This document shows positions 1-5,778 of a stretch of 12,464 nt of DNA, piece after piece. Under the pieces are notes generated by a model that was given only the letters and a program-made list of their open reading frames with translations, was not told the DNA's origin and ran no database searches. Every line of letters begins with the position of its first letter. Within the stretch, counting starts at the first letter, position 1. The stretch is from an uncultured bacterium (GTDB taxonomy: Bacteria > Bipolaricaulota > Bipolaricaulia > UBA7950 > UBA9294). A program made the position numbers and the translations under genes. The DNA lies in NCBI GenBank assembly GCA_903859225.1, contig CAIOLV010000044.1, positions 1 to 12,464 of the forward strand, written 5' to 3'.

Positions 1-540
1 CGCGGAACGGAAGCGAACTCGATCGCCGCGGCGGCCCACGTGTCGACGGGCGTGAAGCTCGTCTTCGTGAATGGGAAGGCCGTGCGCACGGTCGCTGAAG
101 CGAACACCACCATCGCTGGGCTCGCCGACGGGACGACGGTGCGGCTCGAGCTGTCGGACGGCAGGGCGTTCAACCTCGCGGCGAAGACTGCGTCGACATC
201 GCTCGCGAGCCTGGGAGTTGTCGCGAAGGACGCGCCGACGCGCTATGTGAAGCGGCTGGTCGCTGTGGGCGGGCAGACGGTCCAGATTCACGACGGTGGC
301 GTCTACGTCGACGGCGTCAGGCTTACGGGGCCTCGCTTCGATCGCACCTACGTCTCGACCGGCTCACGGCTCCAATACGGCATCGAGCCCACCCTGGTTC
401 CGGAGGGGATGCTGTTCATGCTCGGCGACAACTCGGGCGACTCGTTCGATTCTCGCTACTGGGGCTTCGTCGACGAGAAGGCCGTGATCGGCGTCCCGTA
501 TCTGCGCGTCTGGCCCATCTCGAGGTTCGGACCTATGTAG
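1..540 (+). CDS. Signal peptidase I-like protein with PDZ-like segment (5' partial)
   Basis: The reading frame is open from base 1, so the gene starts left of the window; 179 residues are visible. The C-terminal part shows signal peptidase I (family S26) boxes: the general-base lysine motif RYVKRLVAVGG (visible residues 81-91, Lys84) followed by DGGVYVDG, then box E, LGDNSGDSFDSRYWG (141-155). Such enzymes cleave signal peptides outside the cytoplasmic membrane. The catalytic serine box, normally some 50 residues before the lysine, is not in the visible part. Instead residues 1-60 read like the second half of a PDZ domain (LVFVNGKAVRTVAEA, then GLADGTTVRLELSDG). Either a PDZ-like unit is inserted between the Ser and Lys boxes, or the serine is missing. 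It ends at a TAG, directly followed by the hairpin region. The S26 match is strong; the PDZ reading is moderate. Confidence 0.8.
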   Translation, partial: RGTEANSIAAAAHVSTGVKLVFVNGKAVRTVAEANTTIAGLADGTTVRLELSDGRAFNLAAKTASTSLASLGVVAKDAPTRYVKRLVAVGGQTVQIHDGGVYVDGVRLTGPRFDRTYVSTGSRLQYGIEPTLVPEGMLFMLGDNSGDSFDSRYWGFVDEKAVIGVPYLRVWPISRFGPM

Positions 541-541
541 T

Positions 542-641
542 GCGGCTGGCTGCTCTCTCCGCAGAATCAGGCAGCTGGCCGCCTTTGCCTTAGGACCAGG
601 CGGCTAGGGGGATTCCGTTCGGGTGGGTGAATCCCCAGGCG
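542..641 (+). repeat. Copy A of a diverged tandem repeat
   Basis: Copy A shares ordered anchors with copy B: GGCTGCTCTCT (548-558), GCAGCTG (571-577), AGGGGGATTC (606-615) and a closing GAATC (629-633). GGCTGC and GCAGCT are separated by 17 bases in both copies, and GATTC and GAATC by 13 here against 12 in copy B. The space between the second and third anchors is 28 bases here and 58 in copy B. The first anchor pair can form a 12-bp stem (542-553/571-582, two GU pairs). Confidence 0.5.
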
Positions 642-673
642 CTTGTCGTCAGAACCTTGATGACCAGAGGCCA

Positions 674-802
674 GATCAGGGCTGCTCTCTTCCTAGGTCC
701 GAGCAGCTGAAGCGTTTGGCCATACGTGGGCCAAACCCTAGGCTACGCTTCTCCGGCGAGAACAGCCAGGGGGATTCGGCTCTGGAGCCGAATCACTGGG
801 CT
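674..802 (+). repeat. Copy B of a diverged tandem repeat
   Basis: The same anchors occur in the same order: GGCTGCTCTCT (680-690), GCAGCTG (703-709), AGGGGGATTC (768-777), GAATC (790-794). The offset from copy A is 132 bases for the first two anchors and 162 for the third. The extra 30 bases lie in the middle, where hairpin H5 sits. The stem-forming parts are conserved while loops differ, as expected if structure rather than sequence is kept. Confidence 0.5.
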
Positions 803-925
803 TTGCCCGTGGGGCGATGCGAGGCAACGCGCGGGGGCTCATTCGGCGTGGCGTGGCGGCGAGGGCGCACTTTGTATGGTGTATTCTCTGGTGTCCACAG
901 ACGCGGGACGAAGGAAGGTGGCGAC
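803..925 (+). promoter_or_regulatory. Upstream region of the 926 gene; weak promoter candidate
   Basis: After the hairpins there is a GC-rich stretch and then a short AT-richer patch at 871-888, containing TATTCT (882-887), a possible -10 element 38 bases before the ATG. I see no convincing -35. A ribosome binding site GGAAGGTGG (913-921) precedes the start. No gene is visible in 541-925, although a reading frame stays open through part of it. Confidence 0.25.
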
Positions 926-1432
926 ATGCTGCTGACCGCGGCGCCGACGCGATGGCTCTCCCGGAGCTATGAGGTCCGCGACTCGAATTCGCTGCTCGTG
1001 GGCGAGGTCAGGCTTTCCGCGTGCCGGGCGGGCGGGACGATTCGCGTCGGCGGATTCCAGTACGGTGTGTCGCGTCAGGAGGTCTTCTTCGGCCCGATCT
1101 CGCTTGGCGGCCCGAACGGCAAGGTGGCGCGGGCGGTCAAGCTGAGCGCATTCTCGCGTGCGTTCGCGATCGAGCACGAGGGACACGTGTTCGTCTTCCG
1201 ATCGCCGTCGATGTGGTTCCGGGAGATGCGGCTGTTCGAGGACAATCGAGAGATCGGGACGGCGGTCCCCGAGGGCGTGTTCAGCTGCCGGGCGCAGTTC
1301 GATCTACCCGAATCGTTGCCGCTCGAGGTCCGGCTATTCATCGTCTGGCTCGCACTCTATGTCTGGAGCCGATGGCAGGACTCGTCGGTCTCGTTCTCCG
1401 GAGTGCTGCAGACCGCGTCGCGGCACGGGTAG
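926..1432 (+). CDS. Hypothetical protein, possibly tubby/LURP-one-like fold
   Basis: 168 residues. The ATG at 926 is chosen because GGAAGGTGG lies four bases before it. The frame stays open back to 623, but that extension reads through the hairpin array and does not look like protein. The sequence alternates short beta-strand-like stretches with glycine and charged turns (SLLVGEVRLSA, GGTIRVGGFQYGV, FAIEHEGHVFVFRSP, RLFEDNREIGTAVPEG) and ends in a hydrophobic helix, VRLFIVWLALYVWSRW (about 141-156), which could be a membrane anchor. Strand-rich repeats of this kind followed by a C-terminal helix resemble tubby/LURP-one-like proteins, but this is impression rather than motif proof, and no catalytic residues are evident. 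It is the first gene of a + strand group; the next gene begins nine bases after its stop. Confidence 0.75.
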   Translation: MLLTAAPTRWLSRSYEVRDSNSLLVGEVRLSACRAGGTIRVGGFQYGVSRQEVFFGPISLGGPNGKVARAVKLSAFSRAFAIEHEGHVFVFRSPSMWFREMRLFEDNREIGTAVPEGVFSCRAQFDLPESLPLEVRLFIVWLALYVWSRWQDSSVSFSGVLQTASRHG

Positions 1433-1441
1433 TGGAGCGCG

Positions 1442-1819
1442 TTGAACGCAGATGAGATCCGCACCTTCCTCGAGAGTCTCGAACCAGAGCCGCGCGAGAT
1501 CGTCCTCGCGCTTCGCGGCATCGTGCGGCGGGCGGTGCCGGACGCGGAAGAGACGATCCTCTGGGGCGGCCTGTCGTATCACACGCCGTGGATCGGGGGG
1601 CGAGTGAAGGGAGCCATCTGCCAGATCAGCGCGAAGCGCGGCGATGTGCGACTCGAGTTCATTCACGGGATCCGTCTCACGGACCCCGCGGGGCTCCTGC
1701 GCGGCGATCGGGTGTCGAAACGTTACGTTCCGATTCGGTCTGCGGCGGAAGCAGGGCGGCCGGAGATCGCCCAATTGATCCTCGAGGCATCGACGGTCGA
1801 GTTCCCGCCAGGCAAGTGA
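1442..1819 (+). CDS. DUF1801 family protein
   Basis: 125 residues from a TTG start. No in-frame ATG is available near the beginning of the conserved region, and GGAG lies a few bases upstream. The N-terminus MNADEIRTFLESLEP, the central AEETILWGGLSYHT and the later KRGDVRLEFIHG and SKRYVPIRS follow the layout of DUF1801 (YdhG-like) proteins, which are small single-domain proteins of a frataxin-like fold. In the family, the Ala-Glu-Glu-x-x-x-Trp-Gly segment and the later region around a conserved Lys/Arg are the recognisable parts. Biochemical function of the family is not established; no enzyme motif is seen. The gene sits 9 bases after the previous stop and 36 bases before the methyltransferase, so co-transcription is likely. 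Confidence 0.85.
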   Translation: MNADEIRTFLESLEPEPREIVLALRGIVRRAVPDAEETILWGGLSYHTPWIGGRVKGAICQISAKRGDVRLEFIHGIRLTDPAGLLRGDRVSKRYVPIRSAAEAGRPEIAQLILEASTVEFPPGK

Positions 1820-1855
1820 CGTATTCCAAGCCACGACGCGCGAAGGAGGTTCGGA

Positions 1856-2734
1856 GTGGGCGGAGGAAGGGCGGACGAGCAGGAAGTCGGCTTCTACGCC
1901 GAGACGTACGACGCGGCGGTGCCCGATTGGCCGGGTGAGATCCGGTTCTACCTTGAAGCGGCGGACTGGGCGAAATCGCGCGGCGAAGCAGTGCTCGAGC
2001 TGGCTTGCGGAACCGGGCGCGTGGCCCTTCGGCTGGCACTGGCAGGAGCCGAGGTCGTCGGCCTCGACCTCTCGAGCGACATGCTCGCGGTGGCGCGGGA
2101 GAAGAGCCGGGAGGTCGACCGTGTCGGCTGGGTCGAGGGAGACATGCGCTCGTTCGATCTCGAGCGGGCGTTCGGCCTCGTCCTCATTCCTGGGCACGCG
2201 TTCCATAACCTGTTGACGCCCGACGATCAGGCTGCGTGCCTCTCGTGTGTGCGGAAGCATCTCTCGCCGGGCGGCATGCTCGTCGTCCATCTCGATCATC
2301 AGGATGTAGGGTGGCTCGGCGACTTGGTGCGCGCCAAGGGCGGAGTCTTCGAGGAAGAAGAGACGTTCGAGCGGCCGAAGACGGGGCGAAAGGTTCGCGC
2401 GATGCGCGCCTGGGCGTACGAGCGATCGACGCAGACAGCGGTGTGCCAGACGCGGTGGGAAGAGCTCGACGAGAACGGCGACGTCGTCGAGGCGCGCGAG
2501 ACCGAACCGATTCGGCTGCATTGCCTGTTCCGGTTCGAAGTCGAGCACCTCATGGCGCGCGTCGGCTTCGAAGTCGTTGCGACGTACGGCGACTTCTTCA
2601 ATCAGCCGCTCGCCGACGACAGTCCGCAGATGATCTGGGTGGCCCGACGGCCGGAAGACCACGCCGACGGACGCGAAACGACGCCATCGACAGGCGGCGA
2701 CTTCAGGCCTGAGGGCGAGAGGAGAGACAAGTGA
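1856..2734 (+). CDS. Class I SAM-dependent methyltransferase
   Basis: 292 residues. The GTG start is supported by AAGGAGG (1843-1849) six bases upstream. The Rossmann-fold methyltransferase motifs are clear: motif I VLELACGTGR (46-55) for the SAM methionine/glycine loop, the acidic end of strand 2 in VVGLDLSSDML (67-77, Asp71) for the ribose, GDMRSF (95-100) near the adenine, and LSPGGMLVV (136-144) after strand 5. The second half (about 160-265) has the mixed strand layout seen in Methyltransf_25/11-type small-molecule methylases; YDFFNQP-like text near the end (GDFFNQPLADDS) may shape the substrate pocket. The last 30 residues are charged and probably disordered. The substrate is unknown. 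The stop overlaps the next start by four bases (GTGA), implying translational coupling to the ferredoxin. Confidence 0.92.
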   Translation: MGGGRADEQEVGFYAETYDAAVPDWPGEIRFYLEAADWAKSRGEAVLELACGTGRVALRLALAGAEVVGLDLSSDMLAVAREKSREVDRVGWVEGDMRSFDLERAFGLVLIPGHAFHNLLTPDDQAACLSCVRKHLSPGGMLVVHLDHQDVGWLGDLVRAKGGVFEEEETFERPKTGRKVRAMRAWAYERSTQTAVCQTRWEELDENGDVVEARETEPIRLHCLFRFEVEHLMARVGFEVVATYGDFFNQPLADDSPQMIWVARRPEDHADGRETTPSTGGDFRPEGERRDK

Positions 2735-3345
2735 GCGATACCCAAGAGGCGACGCCTCAGTACCAAGGTCTGATGATCCCTGTCCATGTCGAGATCGACG
2801 CGTCGCAGGTCGTGCTTGCGCAGCCGGAAATGCGCGAGTTGCTGGCTTCAGCCGACTTGATCGCCACGGGAATCTGTGGCTGTCGCCGGGATGCTGCGGT
2901 CTGCGATCACCCGCTCGATGTCTGTCTCGCGATCAACGGTGAGGCGCGGGACGAGATCGAGAAGGATGGGTGGCGTGAGATCTCGCTCGACGAGGCGCTT
3001 GCAATCTTGGAGAGGTCGCATCGCGCCGGGCTCGTTCACCTTGCGTATCGCAAGGAGGGGGCGCCGGTCACCCTCATTTGCTCTTGCTGCCCGTGTGCCT
3101 GCTTCCATCTGAAGGCGTTGAAGGGACGCGACTATCACGAGGCGATCACCGAGGCGGCGTACGTCGCTCGGTACGACGCGGAGGCGTGCGTCGGGTGCGG
3201 CGCCTGCGTCGAGCGCTGCGTGTTCGGGGCGTTTCGACGAAGCGGAGCCGCAGGTTCGGTTGAGTTCCACGCCGCAGGTTGCTTCGGCTGCGGCCTCTGC
3301 GTCAGCACCTGCCCGACCGGAGCCATCACGTTCGTGCGCCGGTAG
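2731..3345 (+). CDS. Cysteine-rich 2x[4Fe-4S] ferredoxin-like protein
   Basis: 204 residues starting at GTG inside the previous stop. The C-terminal third is a bacterial-type ferredoxin: CVGCGACVERC (Cys153, 156, 159, 163) and CFGCGLCVSTCPTG (Cys184, 187, 190, 194) provide the ligands of two [4Fe-4S] clusters. The first cluster motif has Val where Pro usually follows the fourth Cys. Upstream are two further cysteine groups: CGCRRDAAVCDHPLDVC (Cys49, 51, 58, 65) and CSCCPCAC (Cys117, 119, 120, 122, 124), seventeen cysteines in all. This N-terminal module, with a CxxPxDVC-like motif followed by an SLDEAL/LVH helix region and a CxCC motif, is one I recognise from uncharacterised ferredoxin-like proteins of anaerobes, and may bind an extra cluster or metal. 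No transport or oxidoreductase subunit is adjacent, so the electron partner is unknown. A strong palindrome begins at the last base of its stop. Confidence 0.92.
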   Translation: MSDTQEATPQYQGLMIPVHVEIDASQVVLAQPEMRELLASADLIATGICGCRRDAAVCDHPLDVCLAINGEARDEIEKDGWREISLDEALAILERSHRAGLVHLAYRKEGAPVTLICSCCPCACFHLKALKGRDYHEAITEAAYVARYDAEACVGCGACVERCVFGAFRRSGAAGSVEFHAAGCFGCGLCVSTCPTGAITFVRR

Positions 3346-3366
3346 GCGGCCGCACGTGCGGCCGCC
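3345..3366. terminator. 22-bp perfect palindrome, likely terminator hairpin
   Basis: The two 11-base arms (3345-3355 and 3356-3366) are exact reverse complements; the first base is the last base of the ferredoxin stop codon. The left arm is GGCGGCCGCAC. As RNA it folds into a very stable GC hairpin. There is no run of T after it, so it would not be a textbook intrinsic terminator. It may mark a 3' end or protect it from nucleases. Confidence 0.55.
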
Positions 3367-3464
3367 ACCTCCACTCGAGGCTCACATCCACACAACGGTG
3401 AGGATGCCGGAGGAGAGCGTCGTTAGGGGGACGTTGTCTCTAGCACGATCAGGACCACGGCGAG

Positions 3465-3493
3465 TTGACCATACGTGGAGACTGCGATAACTT
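3465..3493 (+). promoter_or_regulatory. Sigma70-like promoter candidate for the beta-helix gene
   Basis: TTGACC (3465-3470) matches five of six bases of the -35 consensus. A 17-base spacer leads to TAACTT (3488-3493), a weak -10 with three of six matches. The expected transcript would start about 20 bases before the ATG at 3520. The rest of the gap 3367-3464 shows no gene. Confidence 0.35.
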
Positions 3494-3519
3494 CCCTGGA
3501 GCGAGAAGGAGGCTACGCG

Positions 3520-5667
3520 ATGCGGTCTCCCCGAGCGAGGGTTCTACTGGGGCTCGTCGTGGTGCTGTGCACGACGGGTTCGTGTTGGGGTGTGCTTGGG
3601 CAGGCCGTCCAGACCGACTCCGTGGTCATCTCCGTGAGTGCGGACGGGACGGGCGACTACGCGACGCTTGTCGAAGCTGTTCGCGAGGCGCCCGCAGGCG
3701 CAACGATCCAACTCCAGGCAGGCAGCTACCGCCTGGAAGAGCCACTCGAGATCACGAGACCGCTTCGGTTGGAAGCTGTGGGCGGAGTGTCTGAGGATCC
3801 CGAGATCGTCTGCGCGGCGGCGGGGAGCGTCGTCTCGGTGGATACGGACGGAGCGTTCGAGGCCCGCAATCTGACCTTCCGGCATGAAGGGACCGCGGAC
3901 GCGGACGTCGCGCAGGTCCGCGCTTCGTGGATCTACATCGACGGCTGCGACTTCACGGGAGCCAAGCATTCTGCTGGTTCCAACTCCGGCTACGGTCTCC
4001 GGGTTGCGGGCGCGACGACGGGCACCGTCGGAGGATGCCGCGCAGGAGGTAATGCCGGTGTGGGAATCGCGATCGAGGGTACGGCCTCCGTGTCTGTTGT
4101 AGGCTGCTACTGCGCGGAGAACGGGCTCGGCGGTATTTCCGTAAGGGAGAACGCAGAAGTATTCCAACGCCTGAACCGCTGCGACGACAACGGTGAGTTC
4201 GGTGCCGCGTACAGCGATCTCTCCCGGGGCTGGATCGTCGAGAGTGATTGCCGCAACAACGGCAGCTTCGGCATCTCGATCGAAGGGGAGACGAGCGCAG
4301 GCGTTGGCCAGAACCAGTGCCGTCAAAACGGACAAGCCGGCATTGCTGTCCGCGGGGCCGCTGCAGGTCTCGTTGCGGTGAACAGCTGTGCCGAGAACGG
4401 AGAAGACGGCATCGCAGTCGGCGAGCAAGCGAGTCCGACCCTTGAGGGCAACGACTGCGAAGGCAACCCGGGATCTGGCATCGGGTATTCCGGGACGGCG
4501 TCCGGGACGGCGAAAGACAACATCTGCCAGAGGAATGGCGCGGGCATCGCGGCAGTGGACGCGGCGACTCCAGTTCTCGACGGGAACACCTGCGACGAGA
4601 ATGACTACGGCGTCGTCGTGAGCGGCAAGGCGTCCGTAGCGATCAACGCTTGCGAGTGCTCCAGGAATCGCGGAGTCGGGATCCGGCTCGCGGGCACGGT
4701 TCCTTGTTCGGCTACGGAGAACGATTGCAGCGAGAATGAGGGCGCCGGGATCCTGGTCACGGGGAGCGGCGAGAGCGATCTCCGCCGGAATCGGTGCACC
4801 TTCAACGGGTGGTCCGGAGTCGACTACTCGTTTGAGGCCTCGACGGGCGCAGCAACCGAGAACGAGTGCTCGGACAACGGAAAGCACGGGATCGTCGTCG
4901 CAGGCGGGGCGGCTATCGCCCTCGAGCGGAACACGTGCGAGCGAAACGACTGGGCAGGGATTGCTTACTACGACACGGCTTCCGGTGCCGCCACGGCGAA
5001 CCGCTGCCTAATGAACCGGCAGCACGGCATCTGCGTCGGAGACTCAGCCCACCCTGATCTCGTGGGGAATGCATGCCAAGACAACAACGATTCGGGGATT
5101 CTGTACTACGGTGAGGCGAGCGGGGCTGCGACAGGCAACGAGTGCCTCGCGAACGCGGCGCACGGCATCTGCCTGCGCGGTGTCGCGTGCCCGGAGATCG
5201 ACTCGAACCTCTGCCAAGAGAACGAGTGGGCCGGGATCGCCTACTTCGAGACGGCCTCCGGCGCCGCCACGGCAAACCGCTGTCTCTCGAACGAAGAGGA
5301 CGGCATCTTGGTCGACGGCCAGGCGGCTCCGATGCTCAGGGAGAACACCTGCCAAGCCAACGCATGGGCGGGCATCGGGTACATCAGTGACGCTGGCGGC
5401 GGCGCGACGGGCAACCAGTGTTCGGCCAATGCCCACAACGGCATCTACGTCGGGGATCGAGCGCACCCGGCGCTCGATGCGAATACATGCGACGGCAACG
5501 GCGAGAACGGCATCTCCCTCGCTGGGAGCGGGCCTACGTCCGCGATAGGCAATGTCTGTCGAGGGAACGAGTCCTATGGCATGGCGGTCTGGGCAGGGGC
5601 CGAGGTCGTGCTTCAGAACAACGATTGCCGCAGCAACGGGCTTGGCGATACCTCAACGTACCACTAG
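3520..5667 (+). CDS. Secreted right-handed parallel beta-helix protein with a cysteine in nearly every turn
   Basis: 715 residues. The ATG at 3520 follows AAGGAGG (3506-3512) by seven bases; an in-frame GTG at 3475 is rejected because it precedes that site. Residues 1-30 are a signal peptide (RARVLLGLVVVLC core, cleavage probably near GQA). Residues 43-90 carry the usual cap of NosD/pectate-lyase-like helices (GTGDYATLVEAVREAPAGA, then IQLQAGSYRL). From about residue 171 there are some 22 turns, mostly 23 residues long, of the form N-x-C-x-x-N-x-x-x-G-I. From residue 448 the turns are perfectly regular (DNA starts 4861, 4930, 4999 and every 69 bases to 5620) and alternate between a WAGIAYY/ASGAAT type and a HGI-V/A-P-L type. 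No lyase catalytic residues, C-terminal anchor or sorting signal are visible. A structural or binding role outside the cytoplasm is likely; the partner is unknown. Confidence 0.92.
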   Translation: MRSPRARVLLGLVVVLCTTGSCWGVLGQAVQTDSVVISVSADGTGDYATLVEAVREAPAGATIQLQAGSYRLEEPLEITRPLRLEAVGGVSEDPEIVCAAAGSVVSVDTDGAFEARNLTFRHEGTADADVAQVRASWIYIDGCDFTGAKHSAGSNSGYGLRVAGATTGTVGGCRAGGNAGVGIAIEGTASVSVVGCYCAENGLGGISVRENAEVFQRLNRCDDNGEFGAAYSDLSRGWIVESDCRNNGSFGISIEGETSAGVGQNQCRQNGQAGIAVRGAAAGLVAVNSCAENGEDGIAVGEQASPTLEGNDCEGNPGSGIGYSGTASGTAKDNICQRNGAGIAAVDAATPVLDGNTCDENDYGVVVSGKASVAINACECSRNRGVGIRLAGTVPCSATENDCSENEGAGILVTGSGESDLRRNRCTFNGWSGVDYSFEASTGAATENECSDNGKHGIVVAGGAAIALERNTCERNDWAGIAYYDTASGAATANRCLMNRQHGICVGDSAHPDLVGNACQDNNDSGILYYGEASGAATGNECLANAAHGICLRGVACPEIDSNLCQENEWAGIAYFETASGAATANRCLSNEEDGILVDGQAAPMLRENTCQANAWAGIGYISDAGGGATGNQCSANAHNGIYVGDRAHPALDANTCDGNGENGISLAGSGPTSAIGNVCRGNESYGMAVWAGAEVVLQNNDCRSNGLGDTSTYH
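4861..5658 (+). repeat. In-frame 69-base (138-base dyad) coding repeats
   Basis: Twelve consecutive turn starts lie at exact 69-base steps: 4861, 4930, 4999, 5068, 5137, 5206, 5275, 5344, 5413, 5482, 5551, 5620 (the last turn is incomplete). Alternate turns are more alike than neighbours. For example, DNA near 4981-5007 and 5257-5283 is nearly identical over the SGAATANRC part. The unit that spread by duplication was therefore probably two turns (138 bases). Confidence 0.8.
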
Positions 5668-5778
5668 CCCGAGCCGCCGCATCGCGTGCCTCCTCGTGCG
5701 CAACCAGAGACGACGCCCTCTGCGGAACAGAACACGGGGGGGCGACAACCTGACTGCCGGAAGCGCTTCGGACACGGC

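Larger units (their letters stand above)
541..802 (+). ncRNA. Candidate structured RNA: hairpin array
   Basis: Most of this gap can be folded into stems on the + strand. H1: 541-545/559-563 (5 bp). H2: 575-584/598-607 (10 bp, one GU). H3: 608-615/629-636 (8 bp). H3b: 645-651/658-664 (7 bp, one GU, six-base loop). H4: 680-687/701-708 (8 bp, one GU). H5: 709-713/747-751 enclosing 714-721/729-736, with a ten-base bulge. H6: 773-781/786-794 (9 bp, CTGG loop). H1, H2, H3 and H4 all have loops of exactly 13 bases, and H3 abuts H2. There is no U-tract, so these are not classical terminators. The strand cannot be settled from stems alone. It could be a 3' UTR of the peptidase gene, a leader of the gene at 926 or a free RNA. 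I recognise no known tRNA, tmRNA, RNase P, SRP or riboswitch core. Confidence 0.4.

Noticed and set aside
720..729. CCATACGTGG occurs at 720-729 and again at 3469-3478, both in noncoding gaps
   Set aside because: Ten-base matches are expected many times by chance in 12 kb. The first copy is the loop region of H5 and the second lies in a promoter spacer, with no other shared context.
623..925. N-terminal extension of the gene at 926
   Set aside because: The frame is open, but it reads through the palindromic hairpins, is not protein-like, and the good ribosome binding site is at 913-921.
541..925. Known structured RNA (tmRNA, RNase P, SRP, common riboswitches, hammerhead) or integron attC sites
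   Set aside because: None of the conserved cores of these could be found on either strand, and the stem ends do not match the attC core site pattern.
1334..2662. Long open frame (442 codons) on the - strand across the DUF1801 and methyltransferase genes
   Set aside because: Antisense shadow of two genes with clear family motifs; the translation is Arg/Pro-rich and not protein-like.
3544..4887. Long open frame (447 codons) on the - strand opposite the beta-helix gene
   Set aside because: It mirrors the strongly repetitive, GC-rich coding frame of the + strand. The translation is Ala/Arg/Val-rich with no motif, and it has no ribosome binding site.
5668..5778. Bidirectional terminator between the convergent genes
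   Set aside because: Only weak hairpins are present (5705-5709/5718-5722; palindrome GAAGCGCTTC at 5760-5769) and no T-run on either strand, so I do not call one.
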